Assembly: GCA_015680685.1 (NCBI GenBank)
Contig: MNCI01011137.1
Span: forward strand, 75,065-139,064
Source: Gnetum montanum
Lineage: Eukaryota > Streptophyta > Gnetopsida > Gnetales > Gnetaceae
Direction: 5' to 3'
Length of the DNA: 64,000 bases
Below are positions 1-11,285 of the stretch, piece after piece. The notes under the pieces were generated by a model that was not told the DNA's origin, made no database searches, and saw only the letters and a list, made by a program, of their open reading frames with translations. Within the stretch, counting starts at the first letter, position 1; every line of letters starts with the position of its first letter. A program made the translations under genes and the position numbers.

Positions 1-664
1 TTTAGTCTTTTCATTAGAAGGAGTTGATATGTCCGAAACTTGAAGCAAATTTTCTCAACCATGGATAATCCAATATACTTCTTTTCACTTATTCCATAGG
101 TCCTTTGTAGCCATAATTTTCTTGCCTTTGTGTCAGACCTAGTAGATATTTGGGCAATGTTGGCTTTGACATTTGAAATATTCAGTGCCTTGGCTATGGC
201 TTCAAGTGAGTATGGTAATGTGATCCCCTCTACCTTCGTCATAGCATCATCTTGTTTATTCTTCTAGAATTGGTACACTTCTTCCAAGTATCATTCATCA
301 TTACTTGAGCTAGTGGGCCATAGATGAGAGACCTTTAGTTTTTCATGAATGTCAGTAGGGAAAACTCCATAAACAATCCAAAATTCAATCCCACTATGAT
401 AGGGGTCATGATGGACTTCTCATGGAGAGCTTGAGGATACTCATTTGAGAGTATAAGTTGTTGTGCTTGCTTAATAGTAGGTGATGCATTAGATTTTGCC
501 TATGTAGATTATGATATTATAGGTGTAGGCTGATGGATGTTATAGGATTAGGCCTCTTGCTCTATAGGTGGAGCTTGTTCTCCAACTCATCCTCTACCTT
601 TTTCCCTAGGTCTTTTCTCCCTTGGTTATGAAGGTCCTTCTACTTTGGGTCTCTTGGAAGGCAT
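1..664 (-). pseudogene. Unrecognised coding remnant in the 3' part of element A
   Basis: A minus-strand reading frame starts at an ATG at 664 (MPSKRPKVEGPS) and runs off the left edge, with a few stops and at least one frameshift near 390. The N-terminus is basic and proline-rich. The clearest stretch (about 1-250) includes TKVEGITLPYSLEAIAKALN followed by an acidic-to-basic helical region. It lies downstream of integrase in the same sense as element A's pol, where plant Ty3/gypsy elements may carry extra ORFs. The pattern 'basic residues, V-x-G, nine variable residues, I-x-x-x-L' faintly resembles a segment of the antisense genes described at 22117 and 47921, but this is only a hint. I do not recognise the family. 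It could also be a host fragment; decay matches its neighbours. Confidence 0.4.
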
Positions 665-3094
665 TTGTAATCATGAATAATTCTAATATTTTTCAAATTC
701 TTTTCAAAAAAATATCTAATGCTTTATAACCCTTCCTTGAGTCCTAGGTTTGATCAAAATCATTCCGTAGTATCAACTTTAGTTTTAATTGGGATTGCAA
801 AGTTAGAAAAAATTTGTAACTTGGATAAATATCCTTCTTCAAGAAAAACACTTAATTGTAGAATTTTCTAATATTTGTAAACAGATTTATCTTTTATGGC
901 CTATTACAATTATTAATTTCCTTTTTAAAGTATGTTTGAATGGTTATTTGGGAAGAATTGTCAGGTTTATTAGCCTTTGTTAGGTTAAAATATAATCCTT
1001 TCTTATTGTTCTTGTCCTTTGTTCTTCAAGGAACTAGAAAAATTGGATCTAATTTACACAAACTACATATAGTACTATCCCCCATCACTAAGTTGATTAC
1101 TTCATAAGCAACCAAGAAAAATGAAAAAAAAAAGAAGGAAAGAAAGAAATAAAGAAAAAATTTGAATGTAACTGTGGTGAGAAAGATATGGATCTCTAAA
1201 GCTTGGAGGTTAGAAAAATAACATGAACTCCCCATGTGTGAAATGAGAGAATGAAAATTTTTTCTAACACCTTGTGCATATATATAGATTTTTGTCAAGG
1301 ATACATCATGGATGTGATATCGTATGGCCTAATACATCACGTCTATGATATCACCTTTAAATTGTTCAAGATTTTATGTGATTTTTGATGAAAAAATTAA
1401 ATGAAATGGATAGAATGGAAGGTACAAAGATGGTTTAAAGGATTCTTAATTATATTTGATATTTAGAATGTAAGAATTTATTATCAAATGTGTGTGAAAG
1501 AAAGAGTTTGGGCAAGGTAAGTTGATAAATCTTTACAAAATATGGTTGTGTAATGGCTAAAATATTTGGTGGTTCAGAACTAAAGATCTCAATGTGAAAC
1601 AATTTAGCTCTAAGATCCATGGGCCTTGGAAGGATCTACAGTGTCTTAAATGATCTTACTAATTTCTTAAGAATGTAGGGAGTCTATTTCTAAATGCGTA
1701 AATGAAAATAAACTATAATGTGTAAAAATAATGTTTTACCACAAGAATTAACAATAGACCACAAAATGCAGGAAATATGCAAGAAATATGGCAAAGAAAA
1801 AACTACAAACTTTTTATTTAATGCTATAAAGAATATTGTTAAAAAAATTTCTTTAGAAGGTATAAATTAAGGATTTGAATAAAAGGTATCTTTTATAATC
1901 TAATTCTAGTGGTAGGGTATGCTCTGTGCAAGATCTACACTGGTCTCTTGTTTGATCTTCACAATGAATGTTGTATATGTTCATTCTGTACTTAGGAGTT
2001 AGCACAACAAAGGCTACAAAAATAATGCTACATTCCTATACTATTTTTACCAAAGTGTGATTTGCCAAAACTCCTAAAAATGACATCTAATCTAGTTTAA
2101 ATAGGCTAGGAATTTGTTGTGTTGGCATTGGTTATAGTTCCATATGCTCATCGGATCATTACATGATATTTTGGGTCATAAGTGTAGTGTATGGATGAAG
2201 CACCCAAATTTCACATGTTGCTCCACATGCTACCATAGTATGTGGGACTAGGATGTGTAGTATATGGATCAAGCACCCAAACTCCACATGCTGCCCCACA
2301 TGCTACCAGAGCATGTGGGAAGAGGATGTGGAACATGTAAGATAAAAGTTAATTTTTTGTAGTGTGTAGAGCATTTTGGCCTCCACATGCTATCATAAAT
2401 GGAATTCACAACTTATGGGCTACAAATGTTTTTTATGTTAAAAACAATGATCCAAAATTCTACTAAAATAACTCCATAGGATAGAATTTTTGATGGAAAA
2501 ATAAGACATTTATTTCTATATATGAATTCCCATCAAATTTACATTGTAGATTTGGCTACCAGGCTTCTTGTGCATAACATGAATTTTCTTGGTGTTTCAT
2601 TGGCTTCTCTTTCTAATAAACACCACCACAAGCTCATCACCAATGGTCCCTCTTCACATTTGATTTAGTAGCTATTGAATCATTCTATGGAGTGCTCACA
2701 ATAATGAAATAAGATAATAAAGCAATGTTGAATGTTTGGGATGAAATAATGGCTACGTTGGTTATTGGAGAATGGTCACTTGGGCTAGCAAAAAGTTCCA
2801 ACTATCTTGACATCATGGTTATGGTATAGTGATGACATATTTGTTGATTGAAGAGGTCCTCATGCTTTGTTCTTGAATTGCTAGTTGCTCGATGATGCTT
2901 GGAGGAAGTAGGCTTCTTTAGTTACTTGCAGTCTTTTGAGATGCTAAAGAAAAGGTAAGAGGTCATGCAGACTTGTTTGTTTTAGATCACTTTGATTATT
3001 GATGTCAATCATTGGTCCAAACCTATAAATAAAGGTAAACAATGACTACAAGAAAATACGTCAACATTAGATATAATATAGTTTAAGATAAGAA
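665..3094. other. Non-coding 3' region of element A
   Basis: No coding frame could be followed here on either strand. The stretch holds A/T-rich filler, a purine-rich run near 1117-1160, a short direct repeat of a GATATCAC-type motif near 1310-1350 and the palindromic CATGTGG cluster listed separately. By position it is downstream of element A's integrase (read on minus). Element A's 3' LTR may begin here, but no LTR end or partner copy is visible in the window. Confidence 0.4.
2195..2345. repeat. Palindromic CCACATGCT/AGCATGTGG repeat cluster
   Basis: Two tandem units of about 70 bp each repeat 'tatggatcaagcacccaaa', then paired CACATGCT and AGCATGTGG-like arms separated by a few bases. Each unit can fold as a hairpin. 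The same vocabulary recurs at 20810-21900 and at the right edge (63850-64000), all inside element A, so it appears to be a family-specific repeat of that element. Confidence 0.65.
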
Positions 3095-3812
3095 TGGTTG
3101 ATTGGATTTGTCAATTCATTCCCATCCATGTCCACTAGTTTGAATGGTCCATTGCCATAAGCTTTGATGATTAAGAAAGATCCTTTCTAATTGGTGTAGA
3201 ATTTATTCACATGTTCATGAATGGCCTTGAGGACAAGGTCTTCTTCCTTGACTTTTCTCCTATTTAGATCATGATGATGCTATTTTTTCTACTTTTCTTG
3301 ATGTTTTTCAATGTGAGCAAGAATTTTTATTCACTAATACTCTATCAAATTGAGGTCAATGATACATAGGACATTATTGTGCTCATCATTGATGAAGTCA
3401 GATAGAGCTACTCTTAAAGATAGAACTTGTAATTCAAGAGATAAAACAACTTCAGATTCATAAACCAGGCTATATGATGTGGCATCAATTGTGGTTCTAA
3501 AGGTTGTTCTTTAGGCCCAAAGTGCATATAAGAGTTGTTCATGTCACTTGTATTTGCCATTTCTTAACATTTTCTTTATAAGATTAATGATGACCTTGTT
3601 ACTAGCTTCAACTTAGCCATTGTCCTATGGATAGTAGGGTGATGAAAAGGAATGCTTGATGTTCAAGTGTTGAAAAAAGGTTTGCATCTCTTAGCTACTT
3701 AAATATGGTCCATTATTTGTGAAAATTATTAAAGGTAGGCCAAAACATGATACAATGTTATCTAAGATGAATTTATAGACTTTTTGTATTGTTGTTTTCC
3801 TTAGAGGAATAG
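3095..3812 (-). pseudogene. Integrase, C-terminal part (element A pol, piece 2)
   Basis: Read on minus from 3812, this is the second half of a Ty3/gypsy integrase. It starts at IPLRKTTIQKVYKFILDN and passes the second catalytic Asp in a degraded form (TNNGPYLSS, D to N). It then reaches a Pro-Tyr-Tyr-Pro-x-x-Asn-Gly stretch followed by VEASNKVIINL, where the third catalytic Glu is kept. It ends with the C-terminal block near NKFYTN and FKLVDMDGNEL. Several in-frame stops are present. The first half of the domain lies at 17139-17440; element B (3813-17138) separates them. Joining the flanks would restore the V-I-P-L-R junction seen, little changed, in element F's integrase. The domain layout matches the Tat-type pol of element F. 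Confidence 0.85.
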
Positions 3813-4112
3813 TGTTACAACCTAGAAATTTGCATAAATTCAATTTAATGCATGCGATTAATTCTTTAATATTGTTATATGTGTTTTAGTAGATTATCTT
3901 ATTGTTATTACTATTACTATTATTTTTTATTGTTAATTTCCTACACAAGTAAATGTAATTTTCTTGTTAGGATATTTTGTCAAAATTTCTTATTCTTTAT
4001 TTCACTACTATTGGATCTCAAATATAGATCTTTTGAATATTTTATGTTTGAATGTTGAAATCCAATTTTCCCTTGAAGTTTTTATTTTTGTTAGTTATCA
4101 TGCCTTTACAAG
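3813..4112. repeat. Element B, left segment of the solo LTR
   Basis: A/T-rich, non-coding, begins TGTTACAACC. It is cut from the rest of B at 4112 by element C; the 5 bp ACAAG at 4108-4112 are repeated at 14134-14138. Confidence 0.7.
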
Positions 4113-4963
4113 TGATGAATCATGTTTTCATTGGCTTTGATATCAAAGCCTGGACATTAGATATGTAATGTTGGAGCCCAGGACATGATGTCGAATATCC
4201 AATATTGTAGGGTATATGTTAGCCTATAAATATAGCACTTGGGCTCATAGCTTTCATTATTTTTTGATAAATTTTTTATCATAGATAGCAAAGTTCTTGT
4301 AGTTTGTTTTCTCTAGAGTTATAATATTTTCTAAGTGCCCATAGTAGGAGTCTAAGTGTGTATGGATCTTTGTTCAAGCACTGATGTACCCGAGCACAGT
4401 AGTGTGATGGGAATAAAAATGAACCCTTTTGATCATCCTTGTAGAACTAAGAATAGATTAATGTTTCATTGATGCATTTAATATTCATGCACTTCATTTT
4501 AATGCACTTTAATTAAGCAATTAATTTCTAGTTAATGAACACAAGCATGACCACCCCAAGCATACATGTAGCACTTGCTAACTCAAAAATGCCTAATGTT
4601 TAGTAGCCCAGTAGTGCTATACATGTTCAGAATGTATCTGAAAAGTGGTAATGGGTACTTGTGTTAGGCTAGCTAGGCAGTAGATCAATTAGATCTTAAA
4701 TTACTCTACCTTTCATTCTTGTTGTAGGCAATTAAATTTATAAAATGTAAAATGATAAAAATCATGTACCTCAATTACACTTAAACCATATCCTTGAGCT
4801 TCACAAGTGTAGTTGGGAAGACAATGAATGTTCTCAATGCCCATTTCACTTCCTAGAGAATTAGTGCACTAGAGAACTATAGGTTCATGAAATTCAACTA
4901 GATCACATGTGAATGCATTATTGATTCATATGGTTGGGTGCAGGGGTACATCGCTACTCATCA
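4113..4963 (+). repeat. 5' LTR of element C
   Basis: Begins TGATGAATCATG and ends CTACTCATCA; the partner is 13271-14133. The first 150 bp have diverged more than the rest. The U3/R region has a TATA box at 4225-4232. The primer-binding site follows one base after the end. Confidence 0.93.
4225..4232 (+). promoter_or_regulatory. TATA box of element C 5' LTR
   Basis: TATAAATA preceded by GCC, conserved in the other LTR at 13397-13404. It is the likely core promoter for the element's genomic transcript, placed about 110 bp into the LTR. Confidence 0.6.
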
Positions 4964-4964
4964 T

Positions 4965-4982
4965 TTGTGTCATTACCAAGGA
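4965..4982 (+). promoter_or_regulatory. Primer-binding site of element C, decayed tRNA-Asp type
   Basis: TTGTGTCATTACCAAGG lies one base after the 5' LTR. It matches the Athila-type tRNA-Asp primer site (TGGCGCCGTTGCCGGGG, recalled from the family) with one G/T change; all the other differences are C-to-T or G-to-A transitions. This supports both lineage assignment and methylation-driven decay. Confidence 0.7.
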
Positions 4983-5500
4983 ATATTTTAGTTGTTACAT
5001 GCACTATCTAGGAGTTAGTGAAAATTATTCAAATCATTGGAATGAACCTTAGCATCATATCACATCTTAAGATTACTACAAAAATTTTAAGAAGCACAAT
5101 GTTTTTTTATTTTCTAACATAAGATGTCTTCTTCTCATAGGAGTGATTCTCTGCCCAAGTTTAATAAAGTACATCAATCAGTGCCCCAACAATATTGAGT
5201 GGTATATGCTCATCCTAATAAGTATGTATCCAAATTCAGCTTCATCCTACATTAGGATGAATAGTTGCTGTGACATGACATGGAGGACAACATCATGTTG
5301 CCACCCAATCAATCTATTCCTGCAATGCTTCAACAAATTCTTATATGATGGGGTCTCCAAGAACTTCATCTTGAGTATGTTGTGTAAGATACTGATGCAA
5401 GGGATTATCATCCCACTGAGGCACAACATCTATGGGATTGATAGCTAGAATGATGTCATGAATTTACAAAGGGAAATAGATTTAATGATTCTCCATCCCT
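4983..5500 (+). other. Element C leader between primer site and gag
   Basis: No followable frame on either strand. The 101-codon open stretch at 5143-5448 has no family features and its composition looks incidental. By position this is the untranslated leader plus perhaps the extreme N-terminus of gag. Confidence 0.45.
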
Positions 5501-7420
5501 ATTGCATCAAAAAGATGATGACAAGTCCTTCTCTAGGGGTTTTCCATTCAATGAAATTCCTCTCTTTGACTTTGGTGAAGGAGGTAAAATCTAGAACCTA
5601 TAATCCATTATTCAAAATCTTGGTTTTGGCAAGAATGGATCTAATGACGAAGAAGAACCTAAAGGGGTAAGTCAAGGTAGGGATTTAGACAAGAAACAAG
5701 ATCATGCTCATGGCCACAACCATCGAAGAGGTGGTAGTAGGAATCATGATGATGCTAGTCCTTCTTCCTCTTTTCCTTTGTCATCATCTTCTTCTTGTTC
5801 TGGCTCTAATCGCAACCATAGGGGGTGAGATTATGATGGAGGTGACAGATGGGACCAAAATGATTGAAGGGACCATTGGGCAAGGTAAGATCAAGGGCAT
5901 AGACATTCAAGAGAGGAACATCGCCATGAATAAGTGGGTAGTAGAGGGCATTGTAAGCACTATAATCATGACCTTGATGAGCCTTTGCTTGCTACATGAA
6001 GTATGCTCAACATTGCAAAGGTCATACAAATTCTAACAAAGCATGTAAAGGATAGTTTGGATCAAAAGGTTAGACATAAAAAATATCCCTTGGTTCGAAG
6101 GGGGATATAACTCGGATCTATAGAATTATCTCCAAGCTTTTCAAGATGCATGTGCCTTGCAAAATATAGAAAATAAGTGACAAAATATTAAGTTGTTCAC
6201 ACAGGCACTCATTAAATAAGCTAAAAATTGGTATCGGTCCTTAGAACTAAGATTTATCAGATGATGGAGTACAATGCTTGAATTGTTCAATGAAAAATAT
6301 CAAACATACTCTAAGTATCCAACTTAAGAAGGTAGATCCAAAGATGGAAATAATGAACACACAAACCCTTAGATGTTGCCATAGGGTGATACTATTCCTT
6401 AATGCATGGATGTCATGGCCATGGTTATTCTCAACTAGATCAACTTCATCACATTGTAGATGAGCTTCAATCAGAAATGAGGAGAACCCTTGGTGATTAT
6501 TAGAATTAAGTGCTCATTAGATCCAAAAACTAATTATGTAAGTAGTTAAAGAGGATGGTAAATTAAGAAAAAGAGAAAGTGTAGAAGAGTATAATCATGA
6601 TCCTTCCATTTGCAAGAGGGAGATTCAATTTTGTAATAGTTAGGAAGAATTAGCACTTGATGAGGTGGTGAATAGGAAAACCTTGCCACTCCAAAAATTT
6701 TAATATGAAATTACAGCAAAGGTTGATTAGCTATAGGACTCCATGGATAGTAGATTTCAAGCTATCCTAAAAATTTCTAAAGAGTCCAAAGAACAAGGTA
6801 GTGATCATGAGCACAAAAGGCACAAGGAAGTTGAACATGACTATTAAAGAGTTAAGGGCGAGATTGCTATAATAGAAGAAGTTGTAGGAAGTGAATCAAA
6901 TGATGATGATGGGTGTGATGTTTGCTAGTATGAACATCCTATGGAATGTTGCCCCATAGTGTCACACTTATAGGAGTCTAGGGTGTATGCTTTGAATCCA
7001 TGACTTGCACAAAGGAAAACACCCAAAAGATTGCCTTATCCTTAATGAAATTCTAGGTAGTTCTACTAGCAACAACAGTATTATCCAAGTGGAACTCCAC
7101 AACCATATGAACAATATCAATAGTGGCAGTAACCACAATCATGGGCATTGGCACAACCAATGTAGCAATACCTTTATAGATAATCTGATCCATATGGGTA
7201 TTAGGTTTAGCAACCCTTGTCTCCACATGACTCCTCTAGCCACATTCCTACTTTCCAAACTAACTACTACCCTTTTGATTATTATCAAACTCATTCTCCA
7301 CATGAAAGTAGGGATACCACCTTTTATCCTTATCCTCCTATTCCTACACATCTTCCTCCTTCCTCAGCACAACTACCACTTACTTTGTCTATCCAGGGTG
7401 AACTACTAGCTCAACTGTAA
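5500..7420 (+). pseudogene. gag: Gag polyprotein of element C (decayed)
   Basis: Structural protein that would form the particle around the element RNA. Following the best frame gives a charged, His/Arg/Ser-rich N-terminal part (GSNDEEEPKGVSQGRDLDKK, near 5620-5690). A capsid-like core follows around 6110-6330 (AKNWYRSLE, then WSTMLELFNEKY), resembling the Retrotrans_gag pattern 'A-x-x-W-Y-x-x-L ... W-x-x-L-x-x-x-F'. A knuckle-like Cys/His cluster at about 6917-6955 has spacing C-x2-C-x3-H-x4-C. The Gln/Pro/Tyr/Ser-rich tail runs to the stop near 7420. Stops are frequent, many as TAG/TAA in Gln-rich stretches (YPSGTPQPYEQYQ near 7090), and there are frameshifts. The open stretches at 5704-6036 and 7005-7409 are shadows of this frame. 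Confidence 0.7.
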
Positions 7421-7690
7421 TAATGCAATACTACTAGGGCCATTAACCTACAACTAGTTCATCAACGGAATGCTTTTGATACTCAATCAAAGAAAAGACC
7501 TTTGTTCTAACCTTGTAGTCTACCTAAGCCCTCACCTCCACCTATAGTTAACAATCCTATTCCTTCATCTTTCTCTATATCAAATTTCTTTGAGTTTCCT
7601 TAAAAATAAACATCACCCAAGATCCATAATATAATGCCTACTCATGTCATATCTGATTGGATCTATGCTAAAAAACTTTCCAAAAAATTA
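7421..7690 (+). other. Gag-protease spacer of element C
   Basis: A Pro/Ser-rich coding-like stretch with many stops (for example a run of proline codons near 7530-7560). No domain was recognised; it connects gag to the aspartic protease in the usual order. Confidence 0.4.
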
Positions 7691-7699
7691 TATGATCCT

Positions 7700-8080
7700 A
7701 TATGTCCTCTCATTTATTTGTAGATTTCTAGGAATGAACTGTGCAAAGCTCTTCTCAATTCTGGTTGCAATGTGAACCTGATCTCTCATGAGATATATAT
7801 TGCATGAAATTTTCTTGCTTTAAAGAAGAGAAATGTCAGATTAGAATTGATAGACCAATCCATCACTATTCCATTAGGATTAATAGAAGACATTATGAAC
7901 ACTATCTGTGGGTGATCTTATCTTGCTAATTTCCTAGTGATTAAGGTGAAGAACTACAAAGGGGAGTTTCCAATCATCATGGGAAGGGCATGGCTAAGCA
8001 CTGTTGATGTGAGAATGGACATCAGAGATCTTTCCCTAGAAATATCTAAAGAAAATGCATTCAAGAAGATTGAGAAAACA
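7700..8080 (+). pseudogene. Retropepsin (aspartic protease) of element C
   Basis: The protease would cleave the Gag-Pol polyprotein. The active-site block reads ALLNSGCNVNLISHEIY, where the family has D-S-G; the catalytic Asp is changed to Asn (a G-to-A change). About 80 codons later FPIIMGRAWLSTVDVRMD matches the 'P-I-I-L-G-R-x-x-L-x-T-x-x-A' flap-end block typical of Athila elements. Stops interrupt the frame. It sits between gag and RT in the standard Ty3/gypsy order. Confidence 0.75.
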
Positions 8081-8629
8081 TGAGTTCCATGCATCGTGTA
8101 TAGTGATACATCATGTAATTGTGTGTAGAAACTCTAGGTAGTGAAATGAACATCCATCTTTACATGCAAGTAGTGTGCATTAGAAGTAGAAATTCAAAGG
8201 TGTTTGTACACAACATCCACAAAATATGAGGGCACCTAGGGGTTGATTGCTTATTCTAAGAGTAGAAAACTTTGCATGGAACCAATTAAGAGCCTAACAT
8301 GTGCATATGTTACAGGCACAGATGAACTAGAGTAAGTTCATCACCAACTCTTTGATGATGCAAATGATGATACCTATTGGGAAGTGTTGAAAATTATTGG
8401 AAATTTCAAGTAAGAGCCCCTTAGACTAAAAAATCTATTAGCTAGCATGAAATATGTGTTCTTATAAAATGTAAAGACAATTATAATCAATGCAAATCTT
8501 GCTCCATAATAGAAAAAGATGTTGTTGAATGTGGTTGAAAAATGATCAACAACTTTTGCTTGGTCATATCTTGAACTCATAGGAATTGATCCTAGGATAT
8601 GCTAGCATCATATCTCTATTGATCTAGTG

Positions 8630-9330
8630 AGGAAGCCAAAGAGATATCCATAGAGGTAATTCAACCCCAAACTAAAGTACATCATCAATTGGAAATCAAA
8701 CAACTCCTCAAGGTATGGTTCATTTATCCCATTACGGATAGTGAGTGGGTTATCCCACTCATGATTATGCCAAGAAAAGGTGATAAGTGGCGAGTTTGCA
8801 TCAATTTTTAGTTGCTAAATATGAAAACATTCAAGAATTATTTTCCATTGTCATTTGTTGATTAGGTGTTAGACACAATATTTGGGCATTGCTACTATAG
8901 TTTTCTAGATAGTTATAGTGTCTATAACCAATTCCACATCACATTAGAGGACCAAGCCAAAAAAACATTCACAAGTCCTTGGGGCACTTTTTCATATCAC
9001 AAGATGCCTTTTGGTTTGTGCAATGCCCTTGCTACATTCCAATTCTTGATCCTTAGCATTTTTCAATAGTAGATTGGTAGTGGTGTGGAAGTCTTCATGG
9101 TACATTTGAGCAAGCCCTAGACTCCCTTGAGTAAGTGCTAACAAGTTGTGTTAAAACAAACCTACAGCTCAATTGGAAAAAAGAGTCATCTAATGGTCCA
9201 GGAAGGCATTGTGTTGGGACATCAAATCTTACAAACAAGAATTGAGGTAGACCTTGAGAAAATAAAGGTCATCTAAGGAGTAACTTACCAACCAAAAACT
9301 ATCAAAGATATTTGATCATTCCTTAGACAT
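8630..9330 (+). pseudogene. Reverse transcriptase of element C
   Basis: RNA-dependent DNA polymerase domain. Motifs in order are a VIQPQ-type start (near 8655), YPITDSEWVIPLMIMPRKG, KWRVCINF, FPLSF, YSFLDSYSVYNQFHI (motif A, Asp kept), FTSPWGTFSYHKMPFGLCNA, then ATFQ. After 9060 the frame reads EVFMVHLSKP where Athila elements carry the catalytic M-D-D-F box, so the second pair of catalytic aspartates is lost. Later blocks (GHQILQTRIEVDLEKIKVI and FLRHTGYYQKFIENF) are recognisable. The longest clean part is 8866-9066. Similarity is to Athila rather than to the Tat-type RTs of elements A and F. Confidence 0.88.
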
Positions 9331-9970
9331 ACTGGATACTACCAGAAATTCATAGAGAATTTCTTTAAGATTGCAAAACCATTGGTAAAGCTAACAAACA
9401 AAGACGCTCCATTTTTCTAGACTATAGCATGTGAATAAGCATTCAAACAACTGAAAGAGAAACTTGTAGAAACTCCAATTCTATAACCACCCGATTGGTT
9501 AAGACCATTTCATGTCATGAAAGATGCATTAAATTACACCTTGGAAGCTATGCTTATGTAGATGGATGACAAGAAACATCTATATTACATCCACTACGTA
9601 AGCCAAAGCATTGTGGGTGCATAACTAAACCACACCACTATAGAAAAAGAACTCATAATAGTGGTTTTTTCTCTAGGAAAATTCAAGCACTATGTGCTTA
9701 GATACAAAGTGTTTATACACATAGACCATAGTGCCATTTTCTTCCTAATGAACAAGGTAACAATGAGCCCCCATGTCATACGGTGGATAGTGATCTTATA
9801 GAAATTCAATCTTACAATGATAGATTGAAAAGGTACCGAGAATGTGATTGTTGACCACTTGTCTCAGTTATGATGGAAAAATAAAGAGGCAGAAAATCCA
9901 CTATTTGATATGTTTTCTAATGAATTTCTCTTTGCTAGGGCTATAACTGAATAATTGCCCAATGAACCTA
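9330..9970 (+). pseudogene. RNase H domain of element C
   Basis: Would degrade the RNA strand during reverse transcription. After a PPDWLRPFHVMKDALNYTLE start (the D-A-S-x-x-A block is altered) come YYIHYVSQSIVGA, TTIEKELIIVVFSLGKFKHY and VFIHIDHSAIFFLM. The conserved order 'Y-x-S-x-x-L, T-x-E-x-E, H-x-D-H' matches Ty3/gypsy RNase H. The frame continues to ENVIVDHLSQL, the usual end of the module. Stops are scattered. Only one RNase H is seen, unlike elements A and F, which have a second, archaeal-type copy. Confidence 0.8.
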
Positions 9971-10009
9971 AATGGTATGATGGGATTCTCACCTATCTTC
10001 TTACTCAAG

Positions 10010-11285
10010 AGATGCCACAAGGGTTGAACCATCAAAAACAAATAGTGTCTTCACCAGGTAAAATGCATCATAGAGATCAATGGACACCTCTACAAGATGT
10101 GCATCAATGATTTGGTCTGATGGTATGTCCCTAATGTTGATCAAATATGCATTCTCCAAGATTCTCATGAAGTTCCTTACAAAGGCCACTATGCTGGGAG
10201 ATGCATGTCCATTATGATCCTGATGGTAGGATACAATTGGCCAATAATTTTTAGGGATGCTCATCAATATGTCCAGTCTTGTGAACACTACCAATGAGAT
10301 GGTGGAATGACTATTCAAATGGAAGGACCTCAACAATGGACCCAACCATTAGAACCATTTGACATCTAGGGCATTGATTTCATGGATCCCATCACACCCA
10401 TGTCAAATGGAAAGGTGTACATTATAGTCATTGTTGACTATTGTATGAAATGGATAGAAGTAGTAGCTATCACTGATTGTACATCTTCTACTGCTACTCG
10501 GTTTGTACAACAAAATGTTGTAAATAGGTTTGGTTTCACATGCATTAATTTTTGATAATGGAACTTACTTTACAAGCACTACCTTTTTGAAGCTCATGCA
10601 ATGCTTAGGGGTTGAACATAAACTCACAACTTTCTACCACCCCCAAGCCAATGGCCAAGCTAAGGTTACCAATAGGGAAATTGCAAAGATCCTAATAAGA
10701 ATTGTTAGCAAATATAGGAAATATTACAACTTGAAACTCATGATGCCCTTTGGGCCTATTGCTCAACATAGAAACTTCTTATAGGCTACTCTCCCTATGA
10801 GCTTGTGTACAAAAAGTTACCAAAACTTCCTATTCAATTCGAGCTTTTTACACTATCAATAGCTTATGACCTTGACTTTGACTTAAGTCTAGCACAAAAA
10901 GAATGATTGATAAATCTCAACTTGCTAGATGAAAATCGATTGGTGGCCTTATCATCTAACAAGTTGCACAAGGTATACAACAAAAAGCATCATAACCTTA
11001 AAATTAAGAAAGTAAAATTTTAACTAGGAGACAAGATTCTCTACTAGAATCCCACACATGTACCTCAACAAACTAAGTTCCAAACATTGTGTGAAGAACC
11101 TTATATAATTTATGAAACTTTTTCTTCTGGGGCCATGATGATCTACAAACCTGAGAGTCCAAACAAGAAAGAGCTGGTCAACATACAATAAGTTAAACCT
11201 TTTCATGAGCATAAGCCAACAAATACAACAAATGCCTCATTAAATGGACAACCACACTCCATATTTTGGATCTCCTTTTAATTCA
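10010..11285 (+). pseudogene. Integrase of element C
   Basis: Would insert the cDNA into the genome. A zinc-binding remnant (SCEHYQ, near 10270) is followed by GIDFMDP with the first catalytic Asp and VYIIVIVDYCMKWIEVVA. The second Asp is in FDNGTYFTS (10549), and YHPQANGQAKVTNREI marks the third position, where the expected Glu is Lys (a G-to-A change). A C-terminal region with 'NPTHVPQQTKF' and 'HEHKPTNTTNASL' ends near 11280. Stops and frameshifts are present. The clean stretch 10530-10781 is the catalytic core. Confidence 0.85.

Noticed and set aside
5143-5448. 101-codon open stretch as a gene
   Set aside because: No family features; it lies in the leader of element C next to the real gag frame.
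5704-6036. 110-codon hydrophobic open stretch as a membrane protein
   Set aside because: It is a shadow of the charged, His/Ser-rich gag frame of element C in another register.
7005-7409. 134-codon open stretch with Leu/Ile-rich tail
   Set aside because: Shadow of the Gln/Pro/Tyr-rich end of gag of element C; the real frame has stops at Gln codons.
10001-10345. 114-codon minus-strand open stretch
   Set aside because: Antisense to the integrase zinc-binding region of element C; the plus frame carries the domain blocks.
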